64,000 bases of DNA from an uncultured Eubacteriales bacterium (GTDB taxonomy: Bacteria; Bacillota; Clostridia; Oscillospirales; Oscillospiraceae): positions 372,001-436,000 of the forward strand of contig LT599017.1 of assembly GCA_900079765.1 (NCBI GenBank), in the 5' to 3' direction. This document shows, piece by piece, positions 17,061-26,254 of this stretch (position 1 is the stretch's first letter; every line of letters begins with the position of its first letter). A program made the position numbers and the translations under genes. The notes under the pieces were generated by a model. It did no database searches, was not told the origin of the DNA, and was given only the letters and a program-made list of their open reading frames with translations.

Positions 17061-17878
17061 GCGACGGCATCCGGCTGGTGGTGTGCGACCTGGACGGCAC
17101 CCTTCTGGCATCTGATAAGCGCGTCACCCCCCACACCGCGGCGGCCATCCGGCGCGCCCGGGAGGCGGGGGTGGCGGTGACCGTCTGCTCCGGGCGCATC
17201 CACGCCATGATGGCGGGCTACCTCCGGGACATCGGCGTGGAGGGGCCGTATATCGCGGCCAACGGGGCCGTCGTGGCCGACGCAGGGAGCGGGCGGCTGG
17301 TCTGGGGTGCGCCCATCCCGGGGGAGGATGCAGCCGCCGTTATGGAAAAGGCCGCCGCCGATGGGTATGACGTAGGAGCCCTGGGGACTATGGGCTGTTA
17401 CTTCCTTCGAAAAAGCGTATGTATGGAGCGCTTTCTCGCCTATAACCGTATCATGGAGCCGAAGGGCGTTCTGGGGGTCGCCTGCAAGCTGTTGGCGGCC
17501 AACGAGCCCCTCCCGGAGGAGGTCTACAAACTCCTTGTCTGTGAGGAGGACGACGAAAGGCGCCAATCCATGATGGAGTTTATCGCCGATCGCCCCACGT
17601 TGAACTGCACCTCCTCTGAGCCTATGCTTTTAGACGTGTCGGTCCGAGGCGTGGACAAGGGCACGGGGCTCAGAAGGCTCATGGAGCTGACGGGACTGAA
17701 AAGGGAGCAGGTCTGCGCCTTTGGCGACTACCTCAATGACCTGCCAATGCTCCGAGAGGCGGGCTTTGCCGTGGCCATGAGCAACGGCTGTGCCGAGCTA
17801 AAGGCAGTGGCCGACATGGTGGCCCCCGGCAACGACGAGGACGGCGTGGCCCAGATTATCGAGCGGTATATCGTCTAA
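17057..17878 (+). CDS. Cof-type HAD-superfamily phosphatase
   Basis: 273 residues. The HAD motifs are all visible: motif I CDLDGTLL near the N-terminus, motif II VTVCSGRIHA, and motif IV GDYLNDLPML, with the large C2 cap in between. Cof-type HADs dephosphorylate sugar phosphates and similar small molecules. It starts at the ATG overlapping the ulaB stop; a longer upstream frame runs through ulaB and is rejected. In the ula operon it may clear excess sugar phosphates of the ascorbate route, but the substrate is not known. Confidence 0.88.
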   Translation: MSDGIRLVVCDLDGTLLASDKRVTPHTAAAIRRAREAGVAVTVCSGRIHAMMAGYLRDIGVEGPYIAANGAVVADAGSGRLVWGAPIPGEDAAAVMEKAAADGYDVGALGTMGCYFLRKSVCMERFLAYNRIMEPKGVLGVACKLLAANEPLPEEVYKLLVCEEDDERRQSMMEFIADRPTLNCTSSEPMLLDVSVRGVDKGTGLRRLMELTGLKREQVCAFGDYLNDLPMLREAGFAVAMSNGCAELKAVADMVAPGNDEDGVAQIIERYIV

Positions 17879-17898
17879 GTGGGAAAAAGGAGAATGAG

Positions 17899-18936
17899 AT
17901 GAAAATAACAAAAAAAGTGCTGGACGAGATGGAGCGGTGCTACTGTGCCAGCTCTCTCGTCCTGGGGGACGGATCCTACGCGGTGCTGGCGGGTGAGGCG
18001 ATCGGCGCTCCCTGCTATGCTTACGGCGGTGCCGGGTTTGAAAAAAAGGAGGTCATCTGGCCCTCCGCCGGGGGCACCATGAGTCTGGTGCAGATTCCCG
18101 GCACCGAGGGTGAGTTTTTAGCGGTGCAGAATTTTTTCCCAGGGTTCAAGAGCGAGGGGGCGAAGATCGTCTGGGGCCGCAGGGAGGCGGGCGAGTGGAT
18201 CATCCGGGACGTGCTTTCCCTCCCCTTTGTCCATCGGTTTGACATTCTGGAGGCCGGCGGGGTGAGGTATTTCTTTGCAGCTACCCTCTGCGGCTCCAAG
18301 AAGGAGCGGGAGGACTGGTCCGACCCCGGCAAGCTCTATGCCTGTGAGCTGCCCGACGACCTCAGTCAAGGTATCCACCCCGTCCCCATCATGAGCGGCC
18401 TCACCAAGAACCACGGGTACTGCCGGGGCGTATGGAAAGGCCGCGTGGCTGCCTTCGCCACCTGTGATGCGGGTATCTACGCCGCCCTCCCCCCGGAGCA
18501 TAAGGGCGGCGAGTGGACAGTGGAGCAGGTCATGGAGGGAGCCATCGGAGAGGTAGCCCTGTGTGACATCGATGGAGACGGCGAGGATGAACTCGCCACA
18601 ATTGAACCCTTCCACGGCGACGCGTTCCACATCTATAAACGGGACGGGGAGGGCTGGAAACGGGTCTACACCTATACCCGGCCCATTGAATTCGCCCACG
18701 CGGTCTGGGGAGGCAAGCTGCTGGGCCGGGGGGCCTTCGTGGTGGGCGTCCGCCGAAAAAACTGTGAGCTTTTTATGGTGCAGTACGACAAGGCGGCGGG
18801 AGAGTTTGTCACCACCGGCATTGATCAGGCCGTGGGCACCAGCAACGTGGCCGTCTTCTCCCGGCCGGAGGTCGAGGTGCTGGTGGCTGCCAACCACACC
18901 AAGAACGAGGCGGCGGTCTATCTCATCACCGAATAA
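17899..18936 (+). CDS. Uncharacterised beta-propeller-like protein of the ula operon
   Basis: 345 residues with no signal peptide or membrane helix, so cytoplasmic. The sequence has repeated beta-strand blocks and a calcium-binding-like FG-GAP/VCBS loop [16 protein letters not shown] (about 223-238), followed by [16 protein letters not shown]; this pattern suggests a beta-propeller. It lies between the HAD phosphatase and ulaF with a strong AAGGAG site, so it belongs to the ascorbate operon, yet no known ascorbate step calls for such a protein. I do not recognise a function. It could be a lactonase- or sugar-acid-binding protein, or a scaffold. Confidence 0.7.
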   Translation: MKITKKVLDEMERCYCASSLVLGDGSYAVLAGEAIGAPCYAYGGAGFEKKEVIWPSAGGTMSLVQIPGTEGEFLAVQNFFPGFKSEGAKIVWGRREAGEWIIRDVLSLPFVHRFDILEAGGVRYFFAATLCGSKKEREDWSDPGKLYACELPDDLSQGIHPVPIMSGLTKNHGYCRGVWKGRVAAFATCDAGIYAALPPEHKGGEWTVEQVMEGAIGEVALCDIDGDGEDELATIEPFHGDAFHIYKRDGEGWKRVYTYTRPIEFAHAVWGGKLLGRGAFVVGVRRKNCELFMVQYDKAAGEFVTTGIDQAVGTSNVAVFSRPEVEVLVAANHTKNEAAVYLITE

Positions 18937-18958
18937 GAGAAACCGGGAGGTGCTGACA

Positions 18959-19663
18959 TTGCTGGAATCATTAAAAGAAGAGGTTCTGCACGCAAATCTC
19001 CTGCTGCCCAAGCACGGCCTCGTCACCTTCACCTGGGGCAACGCCTCGGGGATCGACCGGGAGCGGGGCCTCATGGTCATCAAGCCCTCCGGCGTGGAGT
19101 ATGACGACATGAAGGCAAGTGACATGGTGGTGGTGGACTTAAACGACGGCCGCACTGTGGAGGGCAGCATGAACCCCTCCTCCGATACCCCCACCCACCT
19201 GGCGCTCTACCGGGCCTGGCCGGAACTGGGCGGCGTGGTACACACCCACAGTCGCTGGGCCACCATCTTTGCCCAAATGGGCCGGGGCGTCCCAGCGCTT
19301 GGTACCACTCACGCAGACTACTTTTACGGGGAGATCCCCTGCACCCGGGGCCTGACACCGGAGGAAATTGACGGGGCGTATGAGCGGGAGACCGGGGTGG
19401 TCATCGTCGAGCGGTTCAGGGGCCTAGCGCCCCTGGACGTCCCCGCTGTGCTGGTCCACAGCCACGGGCCCTTCTCCTGGGGGAAGAGCCCGGCGGAAGC
19501 GGTACATAACGCGGCCGTGCTGGAGGAGGTGGCCATGATGGCGTGGCACTCCCTGGACTTTGCGGGGAACACGCTCCCCGTCATGCAGCGGGAGCTTCTG
19601 GATAAGCACTACCTGCGCAAGCACGGCGCGAATTCCTACTATGGGCAGGGGACGGACCGCTGA
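18959..19663 (+). CDS. ulaF: L-ribulose-5-phosphate 4-epimerase, class II aldolase family (TTG start)
   Basis: 234 residues, matching UlaF/AraD/SgbE length. Motifs: TWGNASGID (phosphate binding), KPSGVEYD, the metal histidines in [14 protein letters not shown] and the later [11 protein letters not shown]. It converts L-ribulose 5-phosphate to D-xylulose 5-phosphate, the last ascorbate-specific step before the pentose phosphate pathway. The start is a TTG at 18959, 8 bases after GGGAGG; longer in-frame readings run into the previous gene. Its last base overlaps the ulaE start. In a ula operon the ulaF name fits better than araD. Confidence 0.92.
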   Translation: MLESLKEEVLHANLLLPKHGLVTFTWGNASGIDRERGLMVIKPSGVEYDDMKASDMVVVDLNDGRTVEGSMNPSSDTPTHLALYRAWPELGGVVHTHSRWATIFAQMGRGVPALGTTHADYFYGEIPCTRGLTPEEIDGAYERETGVVIVERFRGLAPLDVPAVLVHSHGPFSWGKSPAEAVHNAAVLEEVAMMAWHSLDFAGNTLPVMQRELLDKHYLRKHGANSYYGQGTDR

Positions 19664-20502
19664 TGAAGGATTATCTGCTGGGTCTCTACGAGAAGGCCAT
19701 GCCCAACACCCTCGCCATCCCTGAAAAGCTCCGCTGCGCCAGGGCGCACGGGTACGACTACATGGAGCTGAGCATTGACGAGAGCGCTGAAAAGTTGGCC
19801 CGGCTTGATATGAACGCCGCCCAGCGCCGGTCCATTGTGAACGCCATGTGGGACGAGGGCCTTCCCATCGGCAGCATCTGCCTGAGCGGGCACCGCAAGT
19901 ACCCCTTGGGGAGCCCTGACGCCAAACTTCGGGCCAGGAGCCTGGAGATCATGGACAAGTCGGTGGCCCTGGCGGGCGAGCTGGGGGTGCGCACCATCCA
20001 GATCGCTGGGTACGACGTGTACTACGAAGCCTCCACCGAGCTGACCCGCGCTTACTTTCTGGAGGGGCTGCGGACCTCGGCTGAGCTAGCGGCCCGGAGC
20101 GGGGTTGTCCTAGCCTTTGAGACCATGGAGACCCCCTTTATGGACACGGTGAGCAAGGCCATGGCCTATGTGGGCACCATCGGCTCGCCCTATCTGCAGG
20201 TCTATCCCGACGTGGGCAACTGCACCAACGCCGCCAGGCTCTACGGCGGCGAGGCGGTGGCCGATCTGGAGACGGGCCGGGGCCATCTGGCGGCCCTCCA
20301 CCTGAAGGAGACGCTGCCCGGCAAGTACCGGGAGGTGGAGTTCGGGGCGGGGCACGTGGACTTCAAGGCCATCGTCTCCGCCGCCCTGGCGCTGGGAGTG
20401 CGCCGGTTCGTCACCGAGCTGTGGGACGTGCCAGGTATCCTTTACGAGGAACATATCCGCAATTCCAAGTTCTTTATCGACGATATCTTCACCAGCCTTT
20501 GA
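19663..20502 (+). CDS. ulaE: L-ribulose-5-phosphate 3-epimerase
   Basis: 279 residues, a TIM barrel of the xylose-isomerase-like (AP endonuclease 2) superfamily, with the UlaE-type features YDYMELSIDES, LPIGSICLSGHRKYPLGS, LAFETMETPFMDTV and YPDVGNCTN (metal-binding Glu and Asp). It converts L-xylulose 5-phosphate to L-ribulose 5-phosphate. The start codon overlaps the ulaF stop by one base (TGATG), so the two are translationally coupled. Last gene of the operon; a strong hairpin follows. Confidence 0.95.
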   Translation: MKDYLLGLYEKAMPNTLAIPEKLRCARAHGYDYMELSIDESAEKLARLDMNAAQRRSIVNAMWDEGLPIGSICLSGHRKYPLGSPDAKLRARSLEIMDKSVALAGELGVRTIQIAGYDVYYEASTELTRAYFLEGLRTSAELAARSGVVLAFETMETPFMDTVSKAMAYVGTIGSPYLQVYPDVGNCTNAARLYGGEAVADLETGRGHLAALHLKETLPGKYREVEFGAGHVDFKAIVSAALALGVRRFVTELWDVPGILYEEHIRNSKFFIDDIFTSL

Positions 20503-20511
20503 CGCAAGTTT

Positions 20512-20549
20512 AATGGACCGGCCGCGCAGTATTGCGCGGCCGGTCCATT
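20512..20549 (+). terminator. Terminator of the ula operon
   Basis: ATGGACCGGCCGCGCA (20513-20528) pairs perfectly with 20533-20548 around GTAT, extendable by one A-T pair. The trailing TTGTATTCTC is moderately T-rich. It lies 10 bases after the ulaE stop. Confidence 0.8.
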
Positions 20550-20642
20550 GTATTCTCATGCTGCCATATCCAAATTTAAGTATGGGTAGATTTAAATGTG
20601 TCAAAAGGGGGCTCTGCGTATATGTTTCCCGAAGAAGGCCTT

Positions 20643-21461
20643 CTAAAAAATGCTCCCGAAGGCGGTGATTCGCTCGGCCAGATCGGGACGGTAGTCGGGG
20701 GCGGCAGGGTCCAGACTGTTGATGACCACGCCGTCGCTCCCTGCCCTCGCGGTGGAGTGGACGTACCGCCCGTCCCCCAGGTACATGGCCACATGGCCGG
20801 GGAAGAAAATGAGGTCCGCTGGGCGGAGAGCCTCTGGTGGAATGGGGTGGACGGGGTAGCCTTCCACAATGCGGGCGTCCCGCCAGATGATCACGCCATT
20901 CAAGAGGTAAGCCATAAAAGTGAGGCCTGAGCAGTCGATTCCCTCCGGGGTCTTGCCGCCCCAGCGGTAGGGCGCCCCCAGGTAGGAGAGGGCAGAGGAG
21001 GTGACGGCAGCCCGTAGGGCGGCCTCGTCGGTATAGGCGGGGACGCTATGATAGGGACCGAGAAAGCCCTGTCGGACGTACCCCGTTCGTCCGTCGGGGA
21101 GGAGGACGGCCTGCCAGCCGTTCTCGTCCGGATCCCCCCTGGGGGCCAGCATCGCGCCCCTGGGGAGAGTGAGGAGGACGGGGCTTTTAATGTCGGGCTG
21201 GGCTAGCACGTCGCAGACGGCGTGGAGCACCACCGCTCTGGGTCGCTCCAGCCACCGCTCCACAAGGCTGTCCCCGGCGAGGAGGCAGTCTTTGTGGGCG
21301 TAGCCCTCGTAGCCGTAGTGGGTGCGCACTCGGCGCCATCCGGCGCCCGCGTTTTCCAGAAACTCCACCTCCATACCCAGGAGGACCTCGTCGGCCCGCT
21401 CGCTGCCAAAGCCGGGGCGGAGCATGAGTGGACAGATGGGGACCATGACCAGCGCTTTCAT
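20643..21461 (-). CDS. NlpC/P60 cell-wall peptidase with SH3-like domains
   Basis: 272 residues from ATG 21461 behind GGGAGG. An N-terminal SH3-like pair (about 1-135; EVEFLENAGAGWRRVRTHYG, then GWQAVLLPDGRTGYVRQGF) precedes an NlpC/P60 domain with C177 in EGIDCSGLT, H223 in FPGHVAMYLGD and the motif YRWGGKTP. Such enzymes cut gamma-D-Glu to diamino-acid bonds in peptidoglycan peptides. No clear signal peptide is seen, so it resembles the cytoplasmic dipeptidyl-peptidase VI type that recycles muropeptides (YkfC-like). It stands alone between the ula terminator and the secreted-protein pair. Confidence 0.88.
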   Translation of the reverse strand: MKALVMVPICPLMLRPGFGSERADEVLLGMEVEFLENAGAGWRRVRTHYGYEGYAHKDCLLAGDSLVERWLERPRAVVLHAVCDVLAQPDIKSPVLLTLPRGAMLAPRGDPDENGWQAVLLPDGRTGYVRQGFLGPYHSVPAYTDEAALRAAVTSSALSYLGAPYRWGGKTPEGIDCSGLTFMAYLLNGVIIWRDARIVEGYPVHPIPPEALRPADLIFFPGHVAMYLGDGRYVHSTARAGSDGVVINSLDPAAPDYRPDLAERITAFGSIF

Positions 21462-21581
21462 AAAAAAACCTCCCGACGATGTACTACAGCTAAGGAACGC
21501 CGATGTATGGCATCCTATGCGCAGAAACGTTTCGGCGTGTTCCAGAAAGGGGAGTATCTTCCACCCCGTTCCAGCCGTATG

Positions 21582-21636
21582 AAAAAAGAAGAGCGTGACG
21601 ACCTGCATTTCAATAAACGCAGGCCGTCACGCTCTT
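21582..21636 (-). terminator. Terminator of the SLH/propeller operon
   Basis: AAGAGCGTGACG (21589-21600) pairs with CGTCACGCTCTT (21625-21636), with a second inner stem CCTGC/GCAGG. Read on the minus strand, the U run CTTCTTTTTTC follows. It lies 30 bases after the stop at 21666. Confidence 0.85.
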
Positions 21637-21665
21637 GACAATATAGAGCCGGAGAGGAGCGGGAA

Positions 21666-24395
21666 TTATTGGACCTCGGTGTAGTTATACATTGTGTCGC
21701 CGATCAGGCGCTCGCCCACGATGGCGGTAATGGTTCCAGCGGCCGTGTGGGTCAAGGTAGCTACCCCGCTATCGTTGGTCCGGGCCCGGCCGATATATGC
21801 ACCGTCCTCATAGAAGTCCACGATCATACGGGCGAGGGGGGCGGTTCCATCCTTCACCGTGACGGAGACGTTGCTGCTCCCGGTAGAGATCGTCGCTTCA
21901 GGAGTTTTACGGGCGTAGTAGCTGCTCTCGGTCTCGGTGATCATTCCGTAATACCGCCCCAGCCAGTAGGGCAGGGTGAATACGGTGCTGCAATCCAGGG
22001 AGCCGTAGGTGTAGGGCGTGCCGCGGTTTTCGCCGGTGGCAGTATAGCGGGTGAAGGGATTGCCGTTGTCCTTGCCGATGGTCATCTCGTCCAGGGGCAG
22101 GGCGTAGTTGGTCTGGGCCTTTTTGTCTCTGTTGCCTGCCTCAATATAGAACACGTCCTGCCGGTCACCCCGGACGGTGATCTGGTTGTTGCGCAGCTGG
22201 GGGGAGCGGTAGAGGTACCGTACGGCGGACTGAAGGTCTACGTCTGTCTTCTCGGGGTGGGCAAGCTGATAGAGGAAGGTGTAGAACGGGTTCTCCTCCC
22301 GCTCCTCCTGCCCCTCATACCACTGATCGTATGCGGCAACGATCTTGGCGAGGCGGTCATTGTTCTTTTCCAACGTGACCAGGGCATACACAGGGAACCA
22401 GCCCAGTTCCTCGTCGGAGTAGTTCACATACTGGGTCCAGTCCGCGTGGAGAGCGTTGTTGAAGATCTTGTTGCCGGGGGTATACTCCCGGACGGGCGCG
22501 TTATCATTTTCGTCGTAGGCGTCGGTTGCCTGGCGCACAACGCGGCGCTCCACATACTCCAGTGCCATGTCCATGTAGCCCTTCCCATTTACGTAGGAGT
22601 CGGGGTCATTGGGGTTCCCGCCGCCGGAATAGGGGGATTCAAAGCACTGGTCATACGCCAGGTTATAGGTGGCGGTTCTAGCGGTATCACCCTCGCCGTC
22701 GGCGATGTAGGCGGCAATTTTCAGGGCGGACATGACCTCCAGGGCATTCAAAGGGCCGTCCTCGTATCCATATGAGAGCATGTCGTCGCCATCTTCATTC
22801 ACGCCTACGTTGTCGGTGAGCCATAGCTCCTGGGCCTTCATTACATCCGTGCTGTCGTTAAAGTAGCGGGCGAGCCAGCGGGACCACTGGGTGGATTTGC
22901 CCGTGGCGTCTACGATGTAATAGCGGTCGTCCTCCAGGATGAGGTCGGTCATGCGCAGGGCGGCTTCGGCAATAACGTCCTTGAGCTCGCTGTCTCCGGG
23001 CTCGTCGCAGAGGTAGCGGTATGCTGTGAGGAAGAGGGCATAGTGGCCGTCCACCTCGTCGGAGGAGGTGTCCGCCTTATAGACGATCTGCTCCATGTCG
23101 ACCTTACCGTCCTTGATGGCGCTGTCGGGGAAGAGATCGTTGAAGATGGTGGGAATCTCCTCATAGACTGGAGCCGTGAGGCGGAACTTGATTCTCGCGT
23201 CGTTGTCCGTAATAGCTGTGGTGGGGGCAGTATAGCTTTTCTTGATGTTCACGCCTTCCACCATCAGCGGATATACCTGGTTTCCGTTGTTGGAGTAGAT
23301 ATCGATGCCCAGCTTATTGCCGTCGGCACGGGTCTCGTTGAAGGTGTCGATAGAGGACTGGCTTAAGCCCAGACCATTGTAGTCGGTATCGTTGGGGAAA
23401 ATCTGGGAGCCCTTTTTATCCATGGCGTCCTTTGTGATGCGCACCTGGGCAATGCCGATGGGTGTACCGTCCTGTTTTAACTCATCGATAATGGGATCGG
23501 GGTATTCCTCGCCATCCAGCATGTTTATTTCAAACCAGAAACCGTTGGTGGTCTGTAACCCACCAGACCCCGGCTGGGCCGCGGTCTCGCTCTTGAGCAT
23601 GTAGGATCGGCAGGGGAAACCGTTGCCGCGGCCGGAGATATAGTCCAGCAGCAGTACGGCCTTGGTGGCCCGGGTGGCGGCCGCCTTGGCGGCGGCAATC
23701 TCAGCGGCGGACGCGTTTTCTTCCTTGAGGGTCTGGTAGCGGAGGATCTCACCCATGGCGTACATAGCGGTCCAGAGGCCGTCGTTATCGTTGGTGCTGA
23801 CGCTCGTCTGGGTGTACTCGCCGGTGGTGGGATTATAGGAGTAGCTGTTGTTGTCAGAAATCATGCCCCGGCGGTCGTTCACGTCGGTAATCATTTTCTC
23901 GTAGAAGTAGGTGCGGTCCTCCAGGGTCATCACGGGCATCTTGATGTGTACCGAGCCCAGGGAGTTGAGCACCCAGACACCGCCGTCCTCATCGGCGGCC
24001 AGGCCTGTAACTTTGTCGTCTCCACCATACAGGTAGCGGTTACCGGAGAAATACTGGACAATGTCCCGGGAGTCGGTCTCGGAGAGATCCAGGCGCATAA
24101 GGCCGTTTTCCGTGCCAACCCAAATGGCCCCGTCCGTCGCCTTTACCGCACAGGTGACGTCGCCGATGGCGGCGGCGGGCAGGAAGGTCAGTGCGTCGCT
24201 GTTGGTGACCCACGCCACCCCATCAGGGGTCTGTGTGGCGAAATAGTCCATGATTTTCGTGGGTGCGGCCTCCAACTGGATGGGCTGGTAGGCACTTGAG
24301 GCAGCCGAGGCGGGTACCATCGCGACGGTGGAGGCCAGCATGACCCCGGACAACGCCAGAGAGAGGATGCGCGTTCCAATCTGTCTGAATTTCAT
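21666..24395 (-). CDS. Large secreted protein with propeller-like repeats, function unknown
   Basis: 909 residues with a signal peptide (about 1-32; basic start, LSLALSGVMLASTVAM, then PASA). Residues about 45-160 hold repeats like the two-component-regulator propeller blades (GVAWVTNSDALTFL, then TDGAIWVGTENGLMRL and DEDGGVWVLNSLGSVH). The centre (about 170-800) is rich in helices and aromatic residues (WSRWLARYFNDS, YALFLTAYRYL) and resembles an alpha/alpha toroid. The last ~80 residues look like a beta-sandwich (SNVSVTVKDGTAPLARMIVD). It has no anchor of its own, but follows the SLH protein gene by 17 bases, so the two probably act together at the cell surface. The name of the activity is unknown. 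Confidence 0.75.
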   Translation of the reverse strand: MKFRQIGTRILSLALSGVMLASTVAMVPASAASSAYQPIQLEAAPTKIMDYFATQTPDGVAWVTNSDALTFLPAAAIGDVTCAVKATDGAIWVGTENGLMRLDLSETDSRDIVQYFSGNRYLYGGDDKVTGLAADEDGGVWVLNSLGSVHIKMPVMTLEDRTYFYEKMITDVNDRRGMISDNNSYSYNPTTGEYTQTSVSTNDNDGLWTAMYAMGEILRYQTLKEENASAAEIAAAKAAATRATKAVLLLDYISGRGNGFPCRSYMLKSETAAQPGSGGLQTTNGFWFEINMLDGEEYPDPIIDELKQDGTPIGIAQVRITKDAMDKKGSQIFPNDTDYNGLGLSQSSIDTFNETRADGNKLGIDIYSNNGNQVYPLMVEGVNIKKSYTAPTTAITDNDARIKFRLTAPVYEEIPTIFNDLFPDSAIKDGKVDMEQIVYKADTSSDEVDGHYALFLTAYRYLCDEPGDSELKDVIAEAALRMTDLILEDDRYYIVDATGKSTQWSRWLARYFNDSTDVMKAQELWLTDNVGVNEDGDDMLSYGYEDGPLNALEVMSALKIAAYIADGEGDTARTATYNLAYDQCFESPYSGGGNPNDPDSYVNGKGYMDMALEYVERRVVRQATDAYDENDNAPVREYTPGNKIFNNALHADWTQYVNYSDEELGWFPVYALVTLEKNNDRLAKIVAAYDQWYEGQEEREENPFYTFLYQLAHPEKTDVDLQSAVRYLYRSPQLRNNQITVRGDRQDVFYIEAGNRDKKAQTNYALPLDEMTIGKDNGNPFTRYTATGENRGTPYTYGSLDCSTVFTLPYWLGRYYGMITETESSYYARKTPEATISTGSSNVSVTVKDGTAPLARMIVDFYEDGAYIGRARTNDSGVATLTHTAAGTITAIVGERLIGDTMYNYTEVQ

Positions 24396-24412
24396 ATGTA
24401 GTTCCTCCTTCC

Positions 24413-25972
24413 TTATGATGCTTTGATCTTTGTCACGCCGTCCTCAGTCACGAGGTAGACGAACTTTGCGCTCTCATCGTACACCAGGAGAAGGGGCGCG
24501 CCCGCGCTGAGTTCCTCGGCGGTGTAGCTCTTGATAACTGCGCCGGTGCTCATATTTACGCAGTCCATGCCGCCCGTTTTGTAGGCGAGGTAGAGACGGG
24601 TGCGGTCAGCGGTCATGTAGGAGGCGGACACATTGCGGAGGGAGGGGAAGATGGAGGGCTCCAGCGTGAAGTCCTTGTTGACGAAGGTCGTGGAGTTGGA
24701 GAGCGTCAGGGCGGATATTGCGCTGTCGTTGTCCGTGCCGTAGGCGGGATCGGCAAGGAAGGCCAGGAACTGTTTCACCGTGCCTTGGGCGCCGGTGTTT
24801 TTAAACTGGCTGTCCACTTCGTTGTAGGTGTAGAGCTGGATTGCGGGGACGGTGGTGCCGCCGTCGCTCCCGCCGCTGCCGCCGGTGCTTGTTGAACCCT
24901 TAGGTACCGTGACGGTGCTGCCGCCGGAGACGGCAATGGTGCCAGCGGTGGTGCCGGTGGCGCCGGAGGCGGCCGTTACGACGGTGCCGGGGATGGAAAC
25001 GGCGCAATTATCTCCGTTGGCGGTCACGGCCTTGACCGTGCCGGAGCCGGAGAGGGTGGCGCTATTGCTGTTGACGACGACCAGCCCGAGGGAGGAGCCG
25101 CTGGCCACGTTCACTGCGGGACCAGCGCTAAGAAGCACCGTATCGCCGGAGACGGAGGAGGTCCCCTTCAGGGAGAGGGCGGAACCGCCGCGCACGACCA
25201 GGCGGCCCTTGACGGTAACATTCTCCAGAGTGACGGTGCCGGCGTTCACACCGTCGCCGATGTAGAGGTCTCCTACAATGACCACATCCTTCAGGTGGAG
25301 ATCCTGCCCAGTGAGCATGACATTGGTGCCGGATACCTCGGTGATGACGGCGCCATCTTTCGCCGCGATATAGCAGTCAATGGCGCGCTGCATGACGGTG
25401 ACAAACTCGGCACGGGTAATGGTGTCCTGAGGCCGAAGTCCGGCATCGCCGCCGACGACCAGGCCCGCATCTACCAGTGCGGTCATGCTGCTCCTGGCCC
25501 AGTCCGCCACGGCGCTGCTGTCAGCGAAACGGCTCAGCGTATCTGCGTCCCCGCCGGTGAGGGCAAGGGCGCGGGCCAGCACGGTAAAGGTCTCCTGCCG
25601 GGTGATGGGGTCGGTGGGGCGCAGCATTCCGCCGCTTCCCTGCAAGATTTCCATTTGGACCGCTTTCGCCATGTCGGAAGCGTACCAGGCGCCCGCGGGC
25701 ACGTCGGACACTTGGGAGAGGTCGGCGGTGGCGGTTGCCTGAACGGCGCGGGCCATGATGGCGGCCAGTTCCGAGCGGGTCAGCAAGCCGTTGGGCATCA
25801 GCTTGCCGTCCGCGCCTCGAAGCAGTCCATTATCCGCTGCGTCGGCGAGTGCTTGCTGGGCCCAGTGCCCCTCGGCGTCGGAAAATACGGCCGCCGCCGC
25901 GGGGAGACCGGCTATGCCGCACATGAGGGCGAGACAGAGAACGCATGAGGCAATTCTGGGGAATCGTTTCAT
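24413..25972 (-). CDS. S-layer-homology-domain surface protein with beta-helix region
   Basis: 519 residues. Signal peptide about 1-28. Three SLH domains follow (about 29-75, 88-135 and 148-195; FSDAEGHWAQQALADAADNG is the first), which bind secondary cell-wall polymers. Residues about 205-345 are a Thr/Ser/Gly/Val-rich stretch with regular short repeats (VTLENVTVKGRLVVRGGSAL) as in right-handed beta-helices, then a GGSGGSDGG linker and a C-terminal domain (about 370-519) whose end (SYMTADRTRLYLAYKTGGMD, LLLVYDESAKFVYLVTEDG) resembles single propeller blades. It forms an operon with the next gene. Its role is probably to display or anchor a surface complex; the ligand is unknown. Confidence 0.85.
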   Translation of the reverse strand: MKRFPRIASCVLCLALMCGIAGLPAAAAVFSDAEGHWAQQALADAADNGLLRGADGKLMPNGLLTRSELAAIMARAVQATATADLSQVSDVPAGAWYASDMAKAVQMEILQGSGGMLRPTDPITRQETFTVLARALALTGGDADTLSRFADSSAVADWARSSMTALVDAGLVVGGDAGLRPQDTITRAEFVTVMQRAIDCYIAAKDGAVITEVSGTNVMLTGQDLHLKDVVIVGDLYIGDGVNAGTVTLENVTVKGRLVVRGGSALSLKGTSSVSGDTVLLSAGPAVNVASGSSLGLVVVNSNSATLSGSGTVKAVTANGDNCAVSIPGTVVTAASGATGTTAGTIAVSGGSTVTVPKGSTSTGGSGGSDGGTTVPAIQLYTYNEVDSQFKNTGAQGTVKQFLAFLADPAYGTDNDSAISALTLSNSTTFVNKDFTLEPSIFPSLRNVSASYMTADRTRLYLAYKTGGMDCVNMSTGAVIKSYTAEELSAGAPLLLVYDESAKFVYLVTEDGVTKIKAS

Positions 25973-26254
25973 GTATAAACCTCCTTATTAAATTGTGATA
26001 GTGCACAATCAGATTCTTCCATAGCTCGGGCTGCTTGTCTATAAAACCTAAGGCCGTATTTCTTCGCTAATTTGTGGCAAAATTAAATTTGCGTTCCAAT
26101 TTACGGATTTTTACCATAAAAACATTTTTGCCATATTGATGTGGCAAAAATTAGAGATATCACAATGTCGACAAAACAATTTGGATCCTCTATGCTTTGA
26201 TTATTGAATGTGACGTATCGCCCGCGAAGAACCGATGAATACAGGAGACTTGCA
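25973..26254. promoter_or_regulatory. Divergent control region with TGGCAAAA sites
   Basis: 282 AT-rich bases between the SLH operon and the PTS operon. They hold a perfect 9-bp inverted repeat, TTTTTGCCA (26125-26133) and TGGCAAAAA (26142-26150), and a third half-site TGGCAAAA at 26075-26082. These are candidate operators of the PRD regulator encoded next. AGGAGA before 26255 is the ribosome site that fixes the regulator start. No clear -35/-10 pair was seen. Confidence 0.5.
26125..26150 (+). promoter_or_regulatory. TTTTTGCCA/TGGCAAAAA inverted repeat
   Basis: Perfect 9-bp arms 26125-26133 and 26142-26150 with the 8-bp spacer TATTGATG. Placed 105 bp before the PRD regulator start; a third TGGCAAAA is at 26075-26082 in the same direction as the second arm. 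Probable operator for the divergent region. Confidence 0.55.

Noticed and set aside
14997-17111. 704-codon open frame on the minus strand across the ula PTS genes
   Set aside because: It is antisense to ulaA/ulaB, has no ribosome site and shows His/Gly/Asp-rich composition typical of the mirror of GC-rich coding DNA.
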